A stretch of 64,000 bases of DNA, from NCBI GenBank assembly GCA_028622995.1, contig JAJQJQ010000004.1, positions 1 through 64,000 on the forward strand, read 5' to 3'. A model generated the notes under the pieces. It was not told where the DNA came from. It saw only the letters and a program-made list of their open reading frames with translations, and ran no database searches. Source of the stretch: Panagrolaimus kolymaensis. Its lineage: Eukaryota > Nematoda > Chromadorea > Rhabditida > Panagrolaimidae. Positions 30,617-43,262 of this stretch are shown piece after piece. The translations under genes were made by a program, and so were the position numbers. The first letter of the stretch is position 1. Each line of letters starts with the position of its first letter.

Positions 30617-31804
30617 TTAAGAAAGATAAGGTTTAATAATTTTTTCAACAAATACATCATTTGGTAAACGTAAATGATCTCCATCAACTGCAATAAACTT
30701 TAATCGACCTGATTCTTTAAGCTGCTTTAAACCAATTCGATCATCTTTGTATAAATTCGTTTGCTTCATATCAAGTACAACCGTGGTATTATTATCGGGA
30801 TAAAAGCCAAACCACTAAAAAAAATTAACCTTTCATTACTGTATTTTTAAAACTTGTTTGGTATGTTACTTCAGAATCTTTAGGAACGATCATCATATCT
30901 TTAGCAAATTTAACCAAAACTAAATTTTTAAGTTGCAATAAATTTTTCTTGTATTCATCATTTTGAACTTTTTCATTATTTAGATCGGCCAAAAAAATAT
31001 TTTTATCTTTATAATCATCAATTTGATATGGATCATGCCAATATTGAGCTTGAACAATTCGATTTTGTACATATTTTGTATATGCACCCATATCCAATGC
31101 ATATCTAACCCAATTGCATAATGTGGTTGAACCAGGACAATATGGAAAACCAAAGATACCTTGTTGGGGTCCACCAATACTAATCAAGTTTTTAATGGGT
31201 GGAACTGGACATCGTTGAGCTACAGCGCGGCTGCAAAAAAAAAGTGGAGATAAATTATTATTGGTTGATTTTGTTTTGCTGCAGGCAGCGGCGATGTCGC
31301 TAATTTTTTGACGTCATCATTTATTTTGTTTTGTTTGCAACAAAAAAAAAGGTTGAAAAAGAAAGGAAGAAAACCCACAAAAATAAACCAGCTTGAGAAA
31401 ATCCCATTGCATTATAGCCATTTTTAAGTATGGGATCATAACGAATTATTGCACATGCTTCTGTTACAAGTTTATTCATATTTGCAAGATATCCATGTTC
31501 CATATCCTGAAAGTCTTCCATCATAATTTCATTGAATACAATATTGATTAAAACTTACTGAAACAACACCTCCGCCAAGCATTAATGAATGAACATAAAT
31601 GCCATTGATTTGACTTTCAATCAATTTTTTAACTCGTCCCATGCTTAATGGATTACAACATGAATCACCCATTCCATGCCAAATTACAACTGGGATTGTT
31701 TCATTATTATTTTTATCAGAAATATCATTTTCAGAAGCATTGCAAACTAAAAATAAAGTCAATGCGAAAAGTAAAAACCCAAAAATCAACCTCATCTTTG
31801 CCAA
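30617..31804 (-). CDS. ppt-1: Palmitoyl-protein thioesterase 1
   Basis: Four exons read from 31804 ([20 protein letters not shown] signal peptide) to a stop at 30617. Family landmarks are in order: [19 protein letters not shown] (the substrate-groove start), the nucleophile serine in [25 protein letters not shown], and the catalytic His in [13 protein letters not shown] close to the C-terminus. The enzyme removes palmitate from cysteines of proteins in lysosomes; loss in humans causes infantile neuronal ceroid lipofuscinosis. Motif order and length match the metazoan family. The start codon could also be the Met three codons downstream. Confidence 0.93.
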
Positions 31805-32113
31805 TCAAAAGCAACGACTGAGACTGCTAAAGCTTTAATGTATTTGTTTTATTAGTCCTCTTTCCAATCCACAACAGTGTGACTAAGAAAAAAAAAAAGA
31901 AGAAAGAAGGGCAAATGGTGTGATTTTTCTAATCGATTTTTATCCATAAAATGTGTTTTTTTCAAAGGCAGAATTTGTTAGCTTCAAAATGCATTTCAAC
32001 CATTTTCTTTAAAAAAAAATTTGGTTTGAGAAGCAAAAAAAGTTATGGTATTGTTGATATTTGGTTGAAAGACGACGATAACGATTAGGTGGAAAAATCA
32101 AAAAAGGTTTTAC
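31805..32113. other. Intergenic DNA between PPT1 and tRNA-Leu
   Basis: AT-rich, no gene seen; includes the presumed upstream region of ppt-1. Confidence 0.55.
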
Positions 32114-32195
32114 TGACGAGAGTGGGATTCGAACCCACGCCTCCGAAAAGACTGGTGCCTTAAACCAGCGCCTTAGACCGCTCGGCCATCTCGCC
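32114..32195 (-). tRNA. tRNA-Leu (AAG anticodon)
   Basis: Minus-strand 82-base cloverleaf: acceptor GGCGAGA/TCTCGTC, anticodon stem CTGGT/ACCAG around TTAAGGC (AAG), long variable arm as expected for a class II tRNA, and T arm GTGGGTTCGAATCCCAC. Discriminator A at 32114. Confidence 0.94.
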
Positions 32196-32474
32196 TTGAT
32201 AGCATTAGGTTTGCGTTTCTATCAACTAGTAAGAGAGACAGACACCTTCAAACACAAAAAAGAAAAATGAAAGCAACTTTATGCTCTCTTATGTTTCCAA
32301 TAAATCGAATTCAATGTATTAAGTTAGCTTAAACAACTCGAAGGATTTAGTCGAGAAATGCTTTTGAAAAAAGTTCCAAAAATTAAAGGCGATATTACAA
32401 AATTTACAAATATTAAATGATTTATTAACGATAATACAAAAATTATTAAATACAAAATTAAAGACATTTTTGAT

Positions 32475-34006
32475 TTACAAATTAAATAAAGGAGATCTTC
32501 TTTCGAGTTTTTGAGTTGTAATAAAATATCTAATTGCCATTTGAACATATTTATGACGACCATTCATGATACTAACATGGGATGCACCTTCGACAATCAC
32601 AGGATCAATCTTGTATTTTGAGCGTTCAAATAGTACTTGTCCATGAGATAAAGGTGTAATAGTATCGGCTGTTCCATGACAAACGAGCACAGGGACTTCA
32701 ACAAGAGGAATTTTATCATAACTGAAAATTGATGAATAAAAAAAGCAAAAGGATGTGAAAAACATACTTCGTAAAACAATCTAAACATGCTGTGCTTTCT
32801 TTTCTTGGATTGTTGGTTAAGAGCCTCATACCAGAAGTAAATGGAGCCATAAGCACAAGACCAAACAAGTTGCTGGGTTTCTTTGAAGCCAAATCGACGG
32901 TTGCAGCAGTGCCGATAGAATATCCAATAAGCAAAATCTAAAAACCATAATAAAGTTTTATTCATCTCCAAAAATAACTAACCTGAATCCTTTCTCCTTC
33001 TCTTTTGATCACTTCTTCATAAACGCTTCTGATATCACCGTATATATTCTTTTCATAAGAGGATCCATTGCTTCTACCAAAACCAGAATAATCAAACGCA
33101 TAAATATCAATTCCAATGGCTTGAGCAAAGTTGTGAAGAGATGCAGGAAGAAATGGCTGCATAAAACCTCCAATATCAGATGAATTTGGTTGAGCAAAGA
33201 TAGCGACTTTGTTTCGGAAACATTTTGGAGTTTTACAGCCAATTGGTCGAGCTTTGAAATGTGCACACACGATTGAATTACCAGATTTTGATTTCACAAT
33301 AAAGCCATCAACAGATTTGAGTTCACGTCGAATTATAGCAACCAGATTTTCATTTGCAGGATGTTTATCAGTCCAGAGTGGTTCAATTTGAAGCTTGGGA
33401 TATTTTGCAGCCTAAAATATCAAAAAATGAATGAAGTCATAGCAAAATTTTAACTAACCTCCTTGGCTTTGGAAACATACTTTCTTTCTCCATTATCATC
33501 AGTTACGACCAGTCTGTAGCTTTGACCTCTTGGTGGTGGACGAAATGCGACTTTACGAACAATACAGCATGGTAGAGGCGGACATAAAACATAAGTTATC
33601 AAACAGCATGTCTAAAATTAAACATTATCAATCCATATCCATTAAATATGTTCATAAAACATACCCCAAGGCATTGACAACAATCCAATATTGAGTTGAT
33701 AAAACCACCACTTCCACGATTACCACCAGGAGGAACTCCAGTTGTTGCTTCCAAATGTTGTTCATTTTCAATTGGTTCATTTCTTTTTGGTTTTCTTTCA
33801 TCAGGTTCAGACGATTTACTTGCTTTTGTTTTCTTTTCTTTAGTTGAAGCTTTTTCTTCTTCATCATTGTCATCTTCTTCTGATGAATATCCAGATTCTG
33901 CTCCAGCTCCTTCACGTTCAACCACCGTTAATGGATCTTCATCTGCAGTAATCACCCGTAAAAGATAGAGAAACCACATCTCAACAGCCGAATGATGATG
34001 CAACAA
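32475..34006 (-). CDS. ABHD17-like alpha/beta hydrolase (depalmitoylase)
   Basis: Five exons on the minus strand. An acidic/Lys-rich N-terminal extension (33,9xx-33,7xx) leads to a Cys cluster (SILDCCQCLG, then LCPPLPCCIVRKVAFRPP). In ABHD17 proteins that cluster is palmitoylated and anchors them to membranes. The hydrolase core follows: FDYSGFGRSNG, nucleophile serine in LIGYSIGTAA, acid residue in CHGTADTITPL and His in EGASHVSI. The family removes palmitate from signalling proteins at the plasma membrane. The first exon is uncertain: ATTACTGCAG at about 33,943 looks like an acceptor, so residues before DEDPL may be intronic and the true start may lie further upstream. Confidence 0.88.
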
Positions 34007-34200
34007 ATAAATTTTCGCTCACTAACGCATGAATGATAAACTTAAAAAACGTTATGCAAATTTTTTTATTTAACGAAAACAAATATTATATTTATTTTAT
34101 GATCGACTTCACAAAAACAAAAGAAAGAAACAAACTATCTCAAATCTTAATACATCAAACATATCAAAATATGAGACACAACAAGTTTGAAATGATCGAT

Positions 34201-34656
34201 TTACAAGCGACGACCACGGCGGCCACCCTTTCTCTTAGTTGAATCAGATGGAATAGGAGTAACATCTTCAATTCGGCCAATTTTCATTCCAGAGCGAGCA
34301 AGAGCGCGAAGTGCTGCTTGTGCACCAGGTCCAGGAGTTTTAGTTTTAGTACCACCAGTAGCACGAAGTTTAACATGAAGAGCATTAATACCAAGTTGTT
34401 TACAGCGTTCAGCAACATCTTGAGCAGCAAGCATAGCAGCGTATGGAGAAGATTCATCACGATCAGCTTTCACTTTCATACCACCAGTAACTCGGACAAT
34501 AGTTTCACGACCAGAGAGATCAGTAACATGGACGAATGTATCGTTGAATGATGCAAAAATATGTGCAACACCAAATACATTTTCACCTTCTTTGACTTGA
34601 GGTCCAAGACTGACGACGGGTTGTTCTTCCTTGACTTTGCCCTTGCGATTAGCCAT
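34201..34656 (-). CDS. rps-14: 40S ribosomal protein S14 (uS11)
   Basis: Single-exon 151-aa protein, complete and of family length. Conserved blocks include [40 protein letters not shown] and [19 protein letters not shown], ending in the basic tail [13 protein letters not shown] that contacts 18S rRNA. It sits in the platform of the 40S subunit. Intronless here. Confidence 0.98.
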   Translation of the reverse strand: MANRKGKVKEEQPVVSLGPQVKEGENVFGVAHIFASFNDTFVHVTDLSGRETIVRVTGGMKVKADRDESSPYAAMLAAQDVAERCKQLGINALHVKLRATGGTKTKTPGPGAQAALRALARSGMKIGRIEDVTPIPSDSTKRKGGRRGRRL

Positions 34657-35636
34657 TTTTGTGAAGAGTTTGATTGACTGCTAAAAAATGGATATTTAGA
34701 GGATACCTTTAAAAGCAATTATGATTAAAGATACGCGTTAAAAGGCACGAAAAAATAAGAATAAAAAACTTTAATAACAAAGGTATATTCTCTAAGCAAA
34801 AACCGAGCAAAATGTAGCAAAGGAATTCATAAAAATGGGGATATCAGATAGCAAAAAGCTTATTAAAAACTAATACAAAAGGCAATAATTTGCCATAATT
34901 TTGTTAAAATTTTAACGCAAAAAATCTAAAACCTCAAACTTTGCTTCTTTTTTTTTCTTCTTTGCAATGCGAACGAACAAAAGCTTGATCAGTTAAGGTG
35001 ACAGTAGAACATGGAATTCGTTTAAAGAACCAAATGCATTCAATTGCTTTGTTTGCGTTGCTGCATTTTTTTGAGTTTGTTTTTTCTTCAAAGTTTGATG
35101 CGTCGCTTTTTTGTTAAAATTTTCTTCCAACTTTTTTTCTTCTTCATCCATTATTATTTTTTTAAAAACGAATAAAGGAAAGCAACTTATGATGACATTT
35201 AATTTTATTATTAACCACCGAACACAAATACTTTTTGATAGGTTTATCTTTCAGAAAAAAAGGATGATGGATTTCAAATGAGGAAGAGAAAATAAATATA
35301 AAAGTTTTCTGCGTCATTTCTTCTATTATTTTTTTTGTGGAGGTCAAAATTAAAAAAGGGATATTATAAGAGATTGTTGAAGTAGTTGGTTTTTATATTT
35401 TGGAATCCGGAAGACAAGAGGATTTTTGAAAAGGGTCATCATCATTCATAGAAGTGAGTCTAAAAAAAAGTTTCAACTGTTTGTTTGGTCAAAGTTGGTT
35501 TTTTTTCTTCATTCACAAATTCTATTGTATCAAAACAAAGAAAGGCGGAATTAGAAAGGATTTCTAATTTCTAAAAATGGAAAAAAGTTTATAAATAAAG
35601 AAAGAAAATCAACGATATAAGAAAAATTGTTTTAAA
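34657..35636. other. Intergenic DNA, no gene seen
   Basis: AT-rich sequence between rps-14 and the small secreted protein gene; no supported feature. Confidence 0.6.
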
Positions 35637-36275
35637 ATGGTTTATGTTTTGATTGCTTTTGTAGCAGTGTTAGAGCTTACAATCAGTCAATTATGGCCAA
35701 TGTCGGCTTATCCAATGCAACAATTTCCTAGTTATGGTATGTCCCAATCATTAAAATTTATTTTTTTATGCTAAAATTATTACAGGTGGTTCTGATGCCG
35801 TTTATCCACCACAAAATCAATATTATGATCAATCATCCTTTGGTGGTGCTCCTTATCAATCTCAATTTTCTTCTTATCGAAGAGGTTATGGTAATACATA
35901 ATATTTTTATTTTGCATCTGTTAAAGCTTTAACTTTTTAAAGATTATCAATCCCCTCCAGTTTCATTTGGTGGTGGGCCACCTGTTGGTAGTCGAGCACA
36001 CGAAGTTGCAATGTCAAGCTTAATGAATTATGTTTATGATAAAGACAACTTTCAAGTAAGTCATTACTACGAAATGAAACTCCTTTTATCCAATAAAATG
36101 ACAAATATTTTAAGCCACAAGGTTGTGGATGGGATCCTGGTCGTAATCGTTGCACAGATATTCTCAATCAATGCAAAGGAATGTGCAGAGATTTTGCCAA
36201 TGATGTTGTAATCCATGATTGCCGATGTGTACCATTTGGGTATGCTGCACTTCTTGGTTGGGGAAGAAAACGATG
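35637..36275 (+). CDS. Small secreted Gly/Tyr/Gln-rich protein with Cys-rich tail
   Basis: Four exons starting at 35637 join in frame to TGA at 36273-36275. A signal peptide (VYVLIAFVAVLELTIS) is followed by Pro/Tyr/Gln/Ser-rich low-complexity sequence. The compact Cys-rich domain at the C-terminus (GCGWDPGRNRCTDILNQCKG, then a C-x3-C-x12-C-x-C pattern) ends in a basic motif GRKR. Six to seven cysteines suggest disulphides. No family recognised. Possible cuticle, mucus or peptide-ligand role; the terminal basic motif could be a processing site, which is inference. Confidence 0.6.
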
Positions 36276-36656
36276 AAAAAGTTGTTAAACTTTCTTTAGT
36301 TTTAATCTTTTTTTCGAAATAATTCTTCTAAAGTTTCATTAATAATAAATATGCACAAAATGTGGAAAACTTCGACTGATTCATTTATTTACTTTCTAAG
36401 ATAAAAGTAAACAAGTTGGAATTCAAGAAGCTAAAAAGTTGTTTAACAAAAAAGGTGGAGTCCTTCAAATTCAAGAAAATTTAATGCTTTTTAACTTCTT
36501 CGTAAGAAAGCTTGGAGACATTACAAAATTGAAAGAAATAAATTTTTAACAAATGCAAACTCAAAAATCCACACAATAACAGTAAAAACCTATCAAGCAA
36601 AAAAAAATAAACACAAAAAATAGTCAGTTAAAAACATTTATTATTTCATTTACATA
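36276..36656. other. Intergenic 3' flanks, no gene
   Basis: Convergent 3' ends of the secreted-protein and Kelch genes; only AT-rich sequence. Confidence 0.55.
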
Positions 36657-38708
36657 TCAAATAAATTTTCTATCAAGTAATTTTGCAATATTTGTTGGCT
36701 TGTCGATATAAATAGTGGCGCCAGCAGCAATAGGTTTTGGAAGACAATGCACAGGAATCCATCGTTCACCATCGAATTTTTCGCAATGATCAAGAGTGCT
36801 TTCTCCAACATGTCCACCCATAACATAAATACAGCTTTCAAATACCACCGCGCTAAAGTTTGAACGTTCTAATATCATGGAAGGTGCAGGAGCCCAATGA
36901 CCAGTTTGAGGATTATAAAATTCGACAGCATTTGTTGAATGACCATGTTGAAATCCACCAAGAACAAAAAGTTTATCATGAAAGTTTACAGCGCAGTGAC
37001 CAGATCTTGGTTCAATCATAGGTACCATATCATTCCATGTATGAGTTGTTGGATCAAAAGTTTCAACACGATTGAGAGTTCGAACTCCATCAAATCCACC
37101 AAAAACCCAAATGCGATTACGAAAAGCAACAGAAGCGGCATCGGAACGTCCAACAGACATTGGTGGAAGAATTTCCCATGAATTTGAGGCACAATCAAGT
37201 CTTTCAACTACAGGACTTCGAACACGACCATCAGAACCACCAATGAGATAAATTTGACGATTTAATGTTGCAAGAGTAAAGTATCCTCTAAAAAATGAAT
37301 GTGTCAAACAAACGAAAATTGCAAAAAAAGCATACTTGGTTTCATTCAAAGATGGTCCTGGTTTCCATTTCATTGTATTAAAATCATATTTATAAACTTC
37401 TGTTCGAAATCTTCCATCAGTAAATCCACCAACGACGTATAGTTTCTAAAAAATAAATATGGATAGTTTTATTTTTAAAAAACATGTAATAAACTCACTT
37501 TATCAATGTAAGCAACTCGAAAGTATGATAGCCTATCTTCAAGGTTGAGTTTTGGAATTGGTGCCCAATGATCAGCAGAAGTATCGTAAAAATATGAAGA
37601 TTTTGAAGCTTGTCGTTGAGTCCATCCACCCATGTAAAGCAAAAGAGATCGAGGAATTCGAGGTTTGAACGATGTGTAAACACTTGTTGCTTGATTCAAT
37701 GTTGATTCATCCACTCCCAAATTTCGAAAGAAGCTTTTGAAAGCAGCAATACAATCACGACGCTAAAATAAAGAAGAAATTTTAGTTGTTGAGTAAATTT
37801 AAGGAAAATGAAACTTACTTCAGAGATACTTGAATACCGAATAGCTTTGAAAAGATTTTGACAATTTTCTTTTGCACATGACCGATTGACAGAACTCCAA
37901 GCACAGATTACTTTAAACGTTGTTTCAGCACAATCCCAATAAATTCTATCATCTTTGAGAAGATCAAGTAAAGCAGCAATTTGAATTGAAACTAAATCAG
38001 CATATTCAGGACCTTCATTCGAAATAATATATGGTGCAACATCAGCGACTCTTTGACGAAGTTCTAATTCACATGGTAATGATCGATCACGAGCAAGAAG
38101 CCAGCATTTTGGTATTCCAGACGATTCAATATGTTCCCATCCACGATTTAACAGATCATCCACAAGTTGCCACCATTGAGATCCAACACTATAGTGTATG
38201 AGTTCGAATACAGGAGTCCAAGAATGTATCATTCGATGATAAATTACATCAATCAGTAATTGAAGAGCGGAATCAGATATTGGTAAATGTATTTGATTTT
38301 GAAATGTTGGAAAGGGTACATTTTCACCTAACCAATCAACGATAAGTGAATAATGAGCGTTCAAGCTGGAAAAAAATATGGAAGAATGAAATGAGATTGA
38401 AAAAAGTAAAGAAAAGGTAACACACGAAAGGATGAATGGCTACCATATGATCCATTTGCGTGGCAAGAATTAGGTATTGCATGAATCCAAAAAAAATAAG
38501 CTGCTTACCTGAATCCATTTGATGAAATCAAAAAACAATCAGCTGTATCACATTCATTTAATCTTTCAGCAGGAAATGAGCGTCCATAAAAAGCGGCAAT
38601 TTGTTGCATTGATCGAGCTGCAGCCATCCTTCTTCTTTTCTTCGACGAAGAAAAATCAATTGTCGTCTTTGAAATGATTTTTTTAAATTCTTTCATCTTC
38701 ATTGACAT
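36657..38708 (-). CDS. BTB-BACK-Kelch protein (Cul3 adaptor type)
   Basis: Six exons run from 38708 (MSMKMKEFKKIISKTT) to TGA at 36657. After a basic N-terminus, the region around FPAERLNECDTADCFLISSN and DSALQLLIDVIYHR is a divergent BTB. About 150 residues of helical BACK domain follow (CWLLARDRSLPCELELRQRV). Next come kelch repeats: LLLYMGGWTQRQ, KLYVVGGFTDGR, IYLIGGSDGRVRSP, IWVFGGFDGVRT, LFVLGGFQHGHS and CIYVMGGHVGES. Each has the GG doublet and a downstream W. Such proteins bring substrates to Cullin-3 ubiquitin ligases. Exon limits are approximate. Confidence 0.9.
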
Positions 38709-38945
38709 TTATTTTGAGAAACATGTAAATTTCTTCTGAGCTTCACCATCGATGGATGAGGAGGATTTATGTGAAAATACAAAAGTGGAATGAAATTTTG
38801 GAAGAAGCTAAACTTTGATTTTTCACACTAAATTTGCATTTTTTTATTTAAACACAAAAGCATGAAACTAAAAGTGATAAGGCTTTTTATTCAAATTAAA
38901 ACCCGTGAATGAATGTTGTTTGTTTTCTGCGTTTTGGGTTTGATT

Positions 38946-40058
38946 CAGGGTTTGGCGGAATTGCAAAAAATTCCGCTTCCGCGGAAGGCGGAATTCCTAA
39001 ATTCCCTTCCGCAAAAGCGGAAGCGGAAGTAAAAAAAAGGCGGAATTCCGCAAAAACGGAATGCGGAAGCGGAATTACCAAAAAAATTTTTTTGTTATTA
39101 TACATACATTTTTTTTCCATTATAGTCCACGGTAACGATTTTACTATTGTATGTGTCTGTATCAAAGCCTTTGTATCCAAAGTAGATAAATTTTATTTTT
39201 TTTTATATGACGATAATCAAAAGCTAAAAGATTTTTTGAGACTGTTGCATGCTTTATTAATGCAAATTTTGACCTTGAAAATGGGGACTTTAGAGTAAAC
39301 AAGTGCGATAAAGAGCTTCTTTACTTTAATGTTGCCGGGAAAAAGATCAATTTTGATTAAAAAATTTCTTAATATGGGTAACATGCAAAGATAATGTATT
39401 AATGAACTGAACATAAGCTTAGCCACATTATTTTTTCTTATTGCACCAAAAAGGTTTGTTTTTTACATCTAAAAGCATGTCGCGCTTTTACAATCAAAAC
39501 TTTTCTATTTTTACAATATTAAGAATTCCTAAATCTTTTAACCATCTATAGATATCATCATTATTTAAACCAATTTTAACATCAATATCCCAATTTTGAA
39601 AATTTAAAGATTGTCAATCGATTTATTTCAGCTATTTTTGATTGCAAAATTGGTTTCAAAAAGGACTAAAGAACATTTTGTAAGAAACTAACTGATTTCT
39701 AATGTGCAATAAAAATAAATAAAAAAAGAAAGAAAAGATTCTCCAGGTATGCAAAAATAAAGAAGATCCGATTTTTTATTTAAGTTTGTCTTACCCTACT
39801 GATTTCATCCGTTACAATGTACTGAAAAAAATTTGATTTTGCAGTGTAAAAATGTTATACACTTTTATTATTTTTAAAGCCTTCTTTGGGCATTTGATCG
39901 CAGCGTTTTTTTTATCAAACTCCCGCAAAAAAATGTAAAAACTTTTGATAAATATTTTTAAAAATTTGTTTAATTCCGCTTTCGAATTCCGCAAAATTTT
40001 GCGGAATTCCGCGGAATATACGGAAATCCAAAAACATGCGGAATTCCGCCAAACCCTG
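38946..40058. mobile_element. Non-autonomous hAT-type DNA transposon with 8-bp TSD
   Basis: Terminal inverted repeats CAGGGTTTGGCGGAATT (left) and AATTCCGCCAAACCCTG (right) flank 1,113 bases. An exact 8-base duplication GTTTGATT sits immediately outside at 38938-38945 and 40059-40066. The CAGGG start plus 8-base target duplication is the hAT signature. The subterminal regions are packed with GCGGAATTCCGC palindromes (38,960-39,085 and 39,975-40,050). No transposase frame inside, so it depends on an autonomous partner. Confidence 0.92.
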
Positions 40059-40066
40059 GTTTGATT

Positions 40067-40935
40067 TCATTGAATGTGAAAAGCTTTTTTTTAAGTTTCA
40101 TATGAAGGCGTTAACGCAATGCAATGTTGCAAATTCACAAAGAATATTGGCAAAGATTTAGATCTGAATGCAATCCAGTATACTAAAATTCATTTTGAGG
40201 TAATCAAGGCAACCAAAAACGAACTCTCAAAAAACACATATGGATCGAGAAAGCTGTACAAAAGCTTGGAAAATGGAGTTGGAATAATTTCCATCAATAG
40301 AGTAAGATTGGACTTTCATTAATATTCGTTTTCGTGAAGTTTACTCATTTTCATTCATTAAAATTATTTTAGAAAGTAACAATGTAGTCACGTAGCCAAA
40401 ACTTTAATTTATTTATTTACAATGGAAACCAAAAGCAAAATTAGAAAGCTTAATGGAACTATGTAATTTTTGTTCATCATCACGGGGCTTTAGTAAAAAA
40501 AATATGAATATTGATCCCATGGTGCTTAAAATGGTACGATTGAAACCGTTTTCGATGAAACTTTTGAAGATATTCACAATGTTTTCAACGCCAAAATATT
40601 TTATGTTATCAGAGAATTGACTTCAACTATGATTCTCGAGAAAAATGAACTGCAAATAGAAATCATCCCTGCTTAATCCTTTCCATAAACTTTTTTTTAG
40701 AATTATTTATCATCCTTCTTTTTATTGCTTGAGCTTTTTAAACCATTTGTTATTTTAACTCGAAAGAGCCATCACTGCTATCTAAAATCTTTCCAAGTCA
40801 AAAATAACTTTTACTTTAATTCAAGTCCATAAAAAGGTTTAAAAAGTTAGAAAGTTAAAACCGCAAAACAAAAGAAAAAAGATAGACACAAAATTTTAGA
40901 ATCACATTTATTATATCACATCGACAAAATACACC
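40067..40935. other. Intergenic DNA, no gene seen
   Basis: AT-rich sequence between the hAT-type element and the PP1 gene; short frames only. Confidence 0.6.
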
Positions 40936-41970
40936 TTAGGCTCCATTTTTGAGAGCAAGACGAACAGCTTTAGCAGTTGAACGATAAACAGAAAAGGAGC
41001 ATGAAAGATCAGCGGCGACAGTCATGGTTGCAGCAGCATTGTCAAATTGACCACAGTAATGTGGAGCAGAGAAGATGGTGACGAGACGACGATTTGCAAA
41101 GAATTCATATCCATCTTGAACAACTTGATGAGCACGAGCAATGAGATCAATATCAAGTTTATTGCATGCATCGACGACAACATCTTGTCCAAAAACATAT
41201 GACACACCACGAGTATTTGCTTGCCATCCTTTAGCCCATTGATCAGGATCAGCCCAGAGAAGATCACTGAAAATATGTAATGGCTTAATCAAATTTCAAA
41301 GTTAAAAAATAAAACCTTACATTCCCATTGATGGATTTGGTGGATCTTGAGGACGAGGAAGGTTACGAAGTTGATCCATACTTGTCAATTGAGGAGATAA
41401 ACCACCATGCATACAAAGAATTTTACCAGCGATCAAACCACAAAGAGGCATCCAGTTGAAGGTATCTTGAAAAGCATTCCAAAGACGGATGGATTTGTAA
41501 CGACGGTTACATTCTTCAAAGAACCCATAGACACGATTGATTGCAGGACATTCATGGTTTCCACGAAGCATGAAGAAATTTTCAGGATACTTGATTTTGT
41601 AGCAGAACATGAGGCAGATGCTTTCAATGTTTTGACGTCCACGATCAATATAGTCACCAAGGAAGAGATAGTTGGATTCTGGTGGAAAACCATTTTTATC
41701 AAAAACACGAAGCAAATCAGAGTATTGACCATGGACATCACCACAAACGAGGACAGGAGGATCAACTTCGACAAGAGATGGTTGAGAAATGAATACTTCT
41801 TTAGCAATTTGACAAAGTTGTTGAAGTTCTTGTTCGCTAACCTAAAAATGAAGGAGGGTTAGTAAAAAACAAAAAATGAAAGAACTAACCTGTGTTGTAA
41901 GACGACCACCAGCCATACCAACATTGAGCAATCGGCTTATCATGCTATCAACATCAAGTGGAGCACCCAT
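40936..41970 (-). CDS. Protein phosphatase 1 catalytic subunit (310 aa)
   Basis: Exons 41970-41890, 41841-41321 and 41266-40936 join in frame. The metal-binding phosphoesterase motifs are complete: GDVHGQ, GDYIDRG and [15 protein letters not shown], followed by [15 protein letters not shown] and [12 protein letters not shown]. The enzyme is a Ser/Thr phosphatase directed by regulatory subunits. It is shorter at both ends than the ubiquitous PP1 and has substitutions at otherwise fixed places (for example [17 protein letters not shown]). This resembles the sperm-type PP1 group of nematodes; the sperm role is inference. Confidence 0.93.
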
Positions 41971-42358
41971 GGTTGAATTCTTTGATGAGAATGGAGATTC
42001 AGCAAATCAATAAATTGACGATGATGTTAGCTTCCGCGTCCGACGATTTCAGACCATAAATGAAAGCATTTGAATGTCACTTCATTCCTTTTATAAGCTT
42101 TTCAAGCATTTTGGAAATGAATACTAAAAAATGTAAATTTTACTTATTTTTTGAATGAATGAAATTGCAGCAAAATTTTTTACTCTTTCAGACCAAAGGA
42201 TTAATCTTACAACGATTGATTATACTACGGTAAAACCAAAAATTAGGAACCACTTTCAAATATTTTTACTTTCTTCATTTTAGACATTTTTGTTAAACGA
42301 AAGCTTTGTATTGCAACTTTACAATTTCAATCAAAGTTTGTCAATCAATCAATCAAGA
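41971..42358. other. Shared upstream region of PP1 and HSP70-fragment gene
   Basis: Divergent intergenic region between PP1 and the HSP70-fragment gene; AT-rich with no separate gene. Confidence 0.5.
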
Positions 42359-42989
42359 TGGCCGTCGACGAAAGCAAGGTACATGAACCTGATTTCATCC
42401 TTCGGGTTTCAACAACTGAATTGGCAGCGTTGGAACGCATTTCAAAATCCGAAGTTAAACTCATTAAAGATGCTAAAGGTTAGTTTAAATTTTTGTTTTC
42501 TTCAAACATACTTATTTGTCAATAATTTTAGGTCGAATTAAGACGCAGTTTTACATCTCTTTTGCTCATAGTGTTCCAGTTGTTGGTGAATCAGCAATGA
42601 AAGATTTGGAATCGCATCCAAAATGCGTTGTTTATGGTATCTTTTTCCTTATTTTCTTATTCTTTCTAAAGCTTGATTTTTCAGATATTTTCAAGTTTAT
42701 TGGTTTACCAATGGAAGAAATTGAAGTTAACCCTGAATGGAGCTTCAAACTTGAACCAGCTGAAAGAACTGGTGTTAATGTTATTTACCATGATGATAAG
42801 AACATGAAATGTCAAATGCAATCAACTCATATTTTGGCACTGTTCATCAAAGCTATGAAGAAACGCGCTGAAAACCACCTCCATCGTGAAGTAAAGAACG
42901 TAAAGCTCTTGATTTTTTCTAAAGTCACTAATGCTCAGAAATTTGCTGTCAAACATGCTGCTCAAATGGTTGGCCTTGAATGTGTTTAA
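42359..42989 (+). CDS. Truncated, divergent HSP70 nucleotide-binding-domain protein
   Basis: Exons 42359-42478, 42532-42637 and 42685-42989 give 176 aa. The part from exon 2 aligns by eye with the early HSP70 ATPase domain: GESAMKDLESHPKCVVYDIF for the 'K.Q...NP.nTvfd.KR.iG' block, and a terminal LLIFSKVTNAQKFAVKHAAQ for the 'vVITVPA.FndaQR.at..Aa..AGl' block, ending QMVGLECV. The phosphate-binding IDLGTT loop is absent, so ATPase activity is very unlikely. Introns are conserved in frame and there is no internal stop, so it may be expressed as a small derived protein. Its identity as an HSP70 derivative rests on motif order only. Confidence 0.6.
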
Positions 42990-43262
42990 CTTGTCATGCC
43001 TATTTACTTTTTCCTTGTTTGATTGTTTTTGATTTCTAAGATGTTTTCTTTGTTAGTAATTGTCAATAAATTTTGTTGTTTGTTTTTTTTTTTGTAAGTA
43101 AATAAAGTTCATTATTTATTATCCTTTGAACATTTTTATAAAAACAAGATATTAATTTATTTACTATTAAAGAAAGTTGAAGAAATAAGAAAGCTCGGTA
43201 GTTACAAACAAATAAGGCTTAAGAAATGTTTTTAGAAAGCGGTTTAACAAGATCACTTTATC

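Noticed and set aside
33009..33266. Minus-strand 85-aa frame within the ABHD17-like gene
   Set aside because: Different frame of a real exon without hydrolase motifs.
38909..39298. 129-aa Ala/Lys-rich frame at the left end of the hAT-type element
   Set aside because: It is made of the GCGGAATTCC palindrome array and crosses the target-site duplication.
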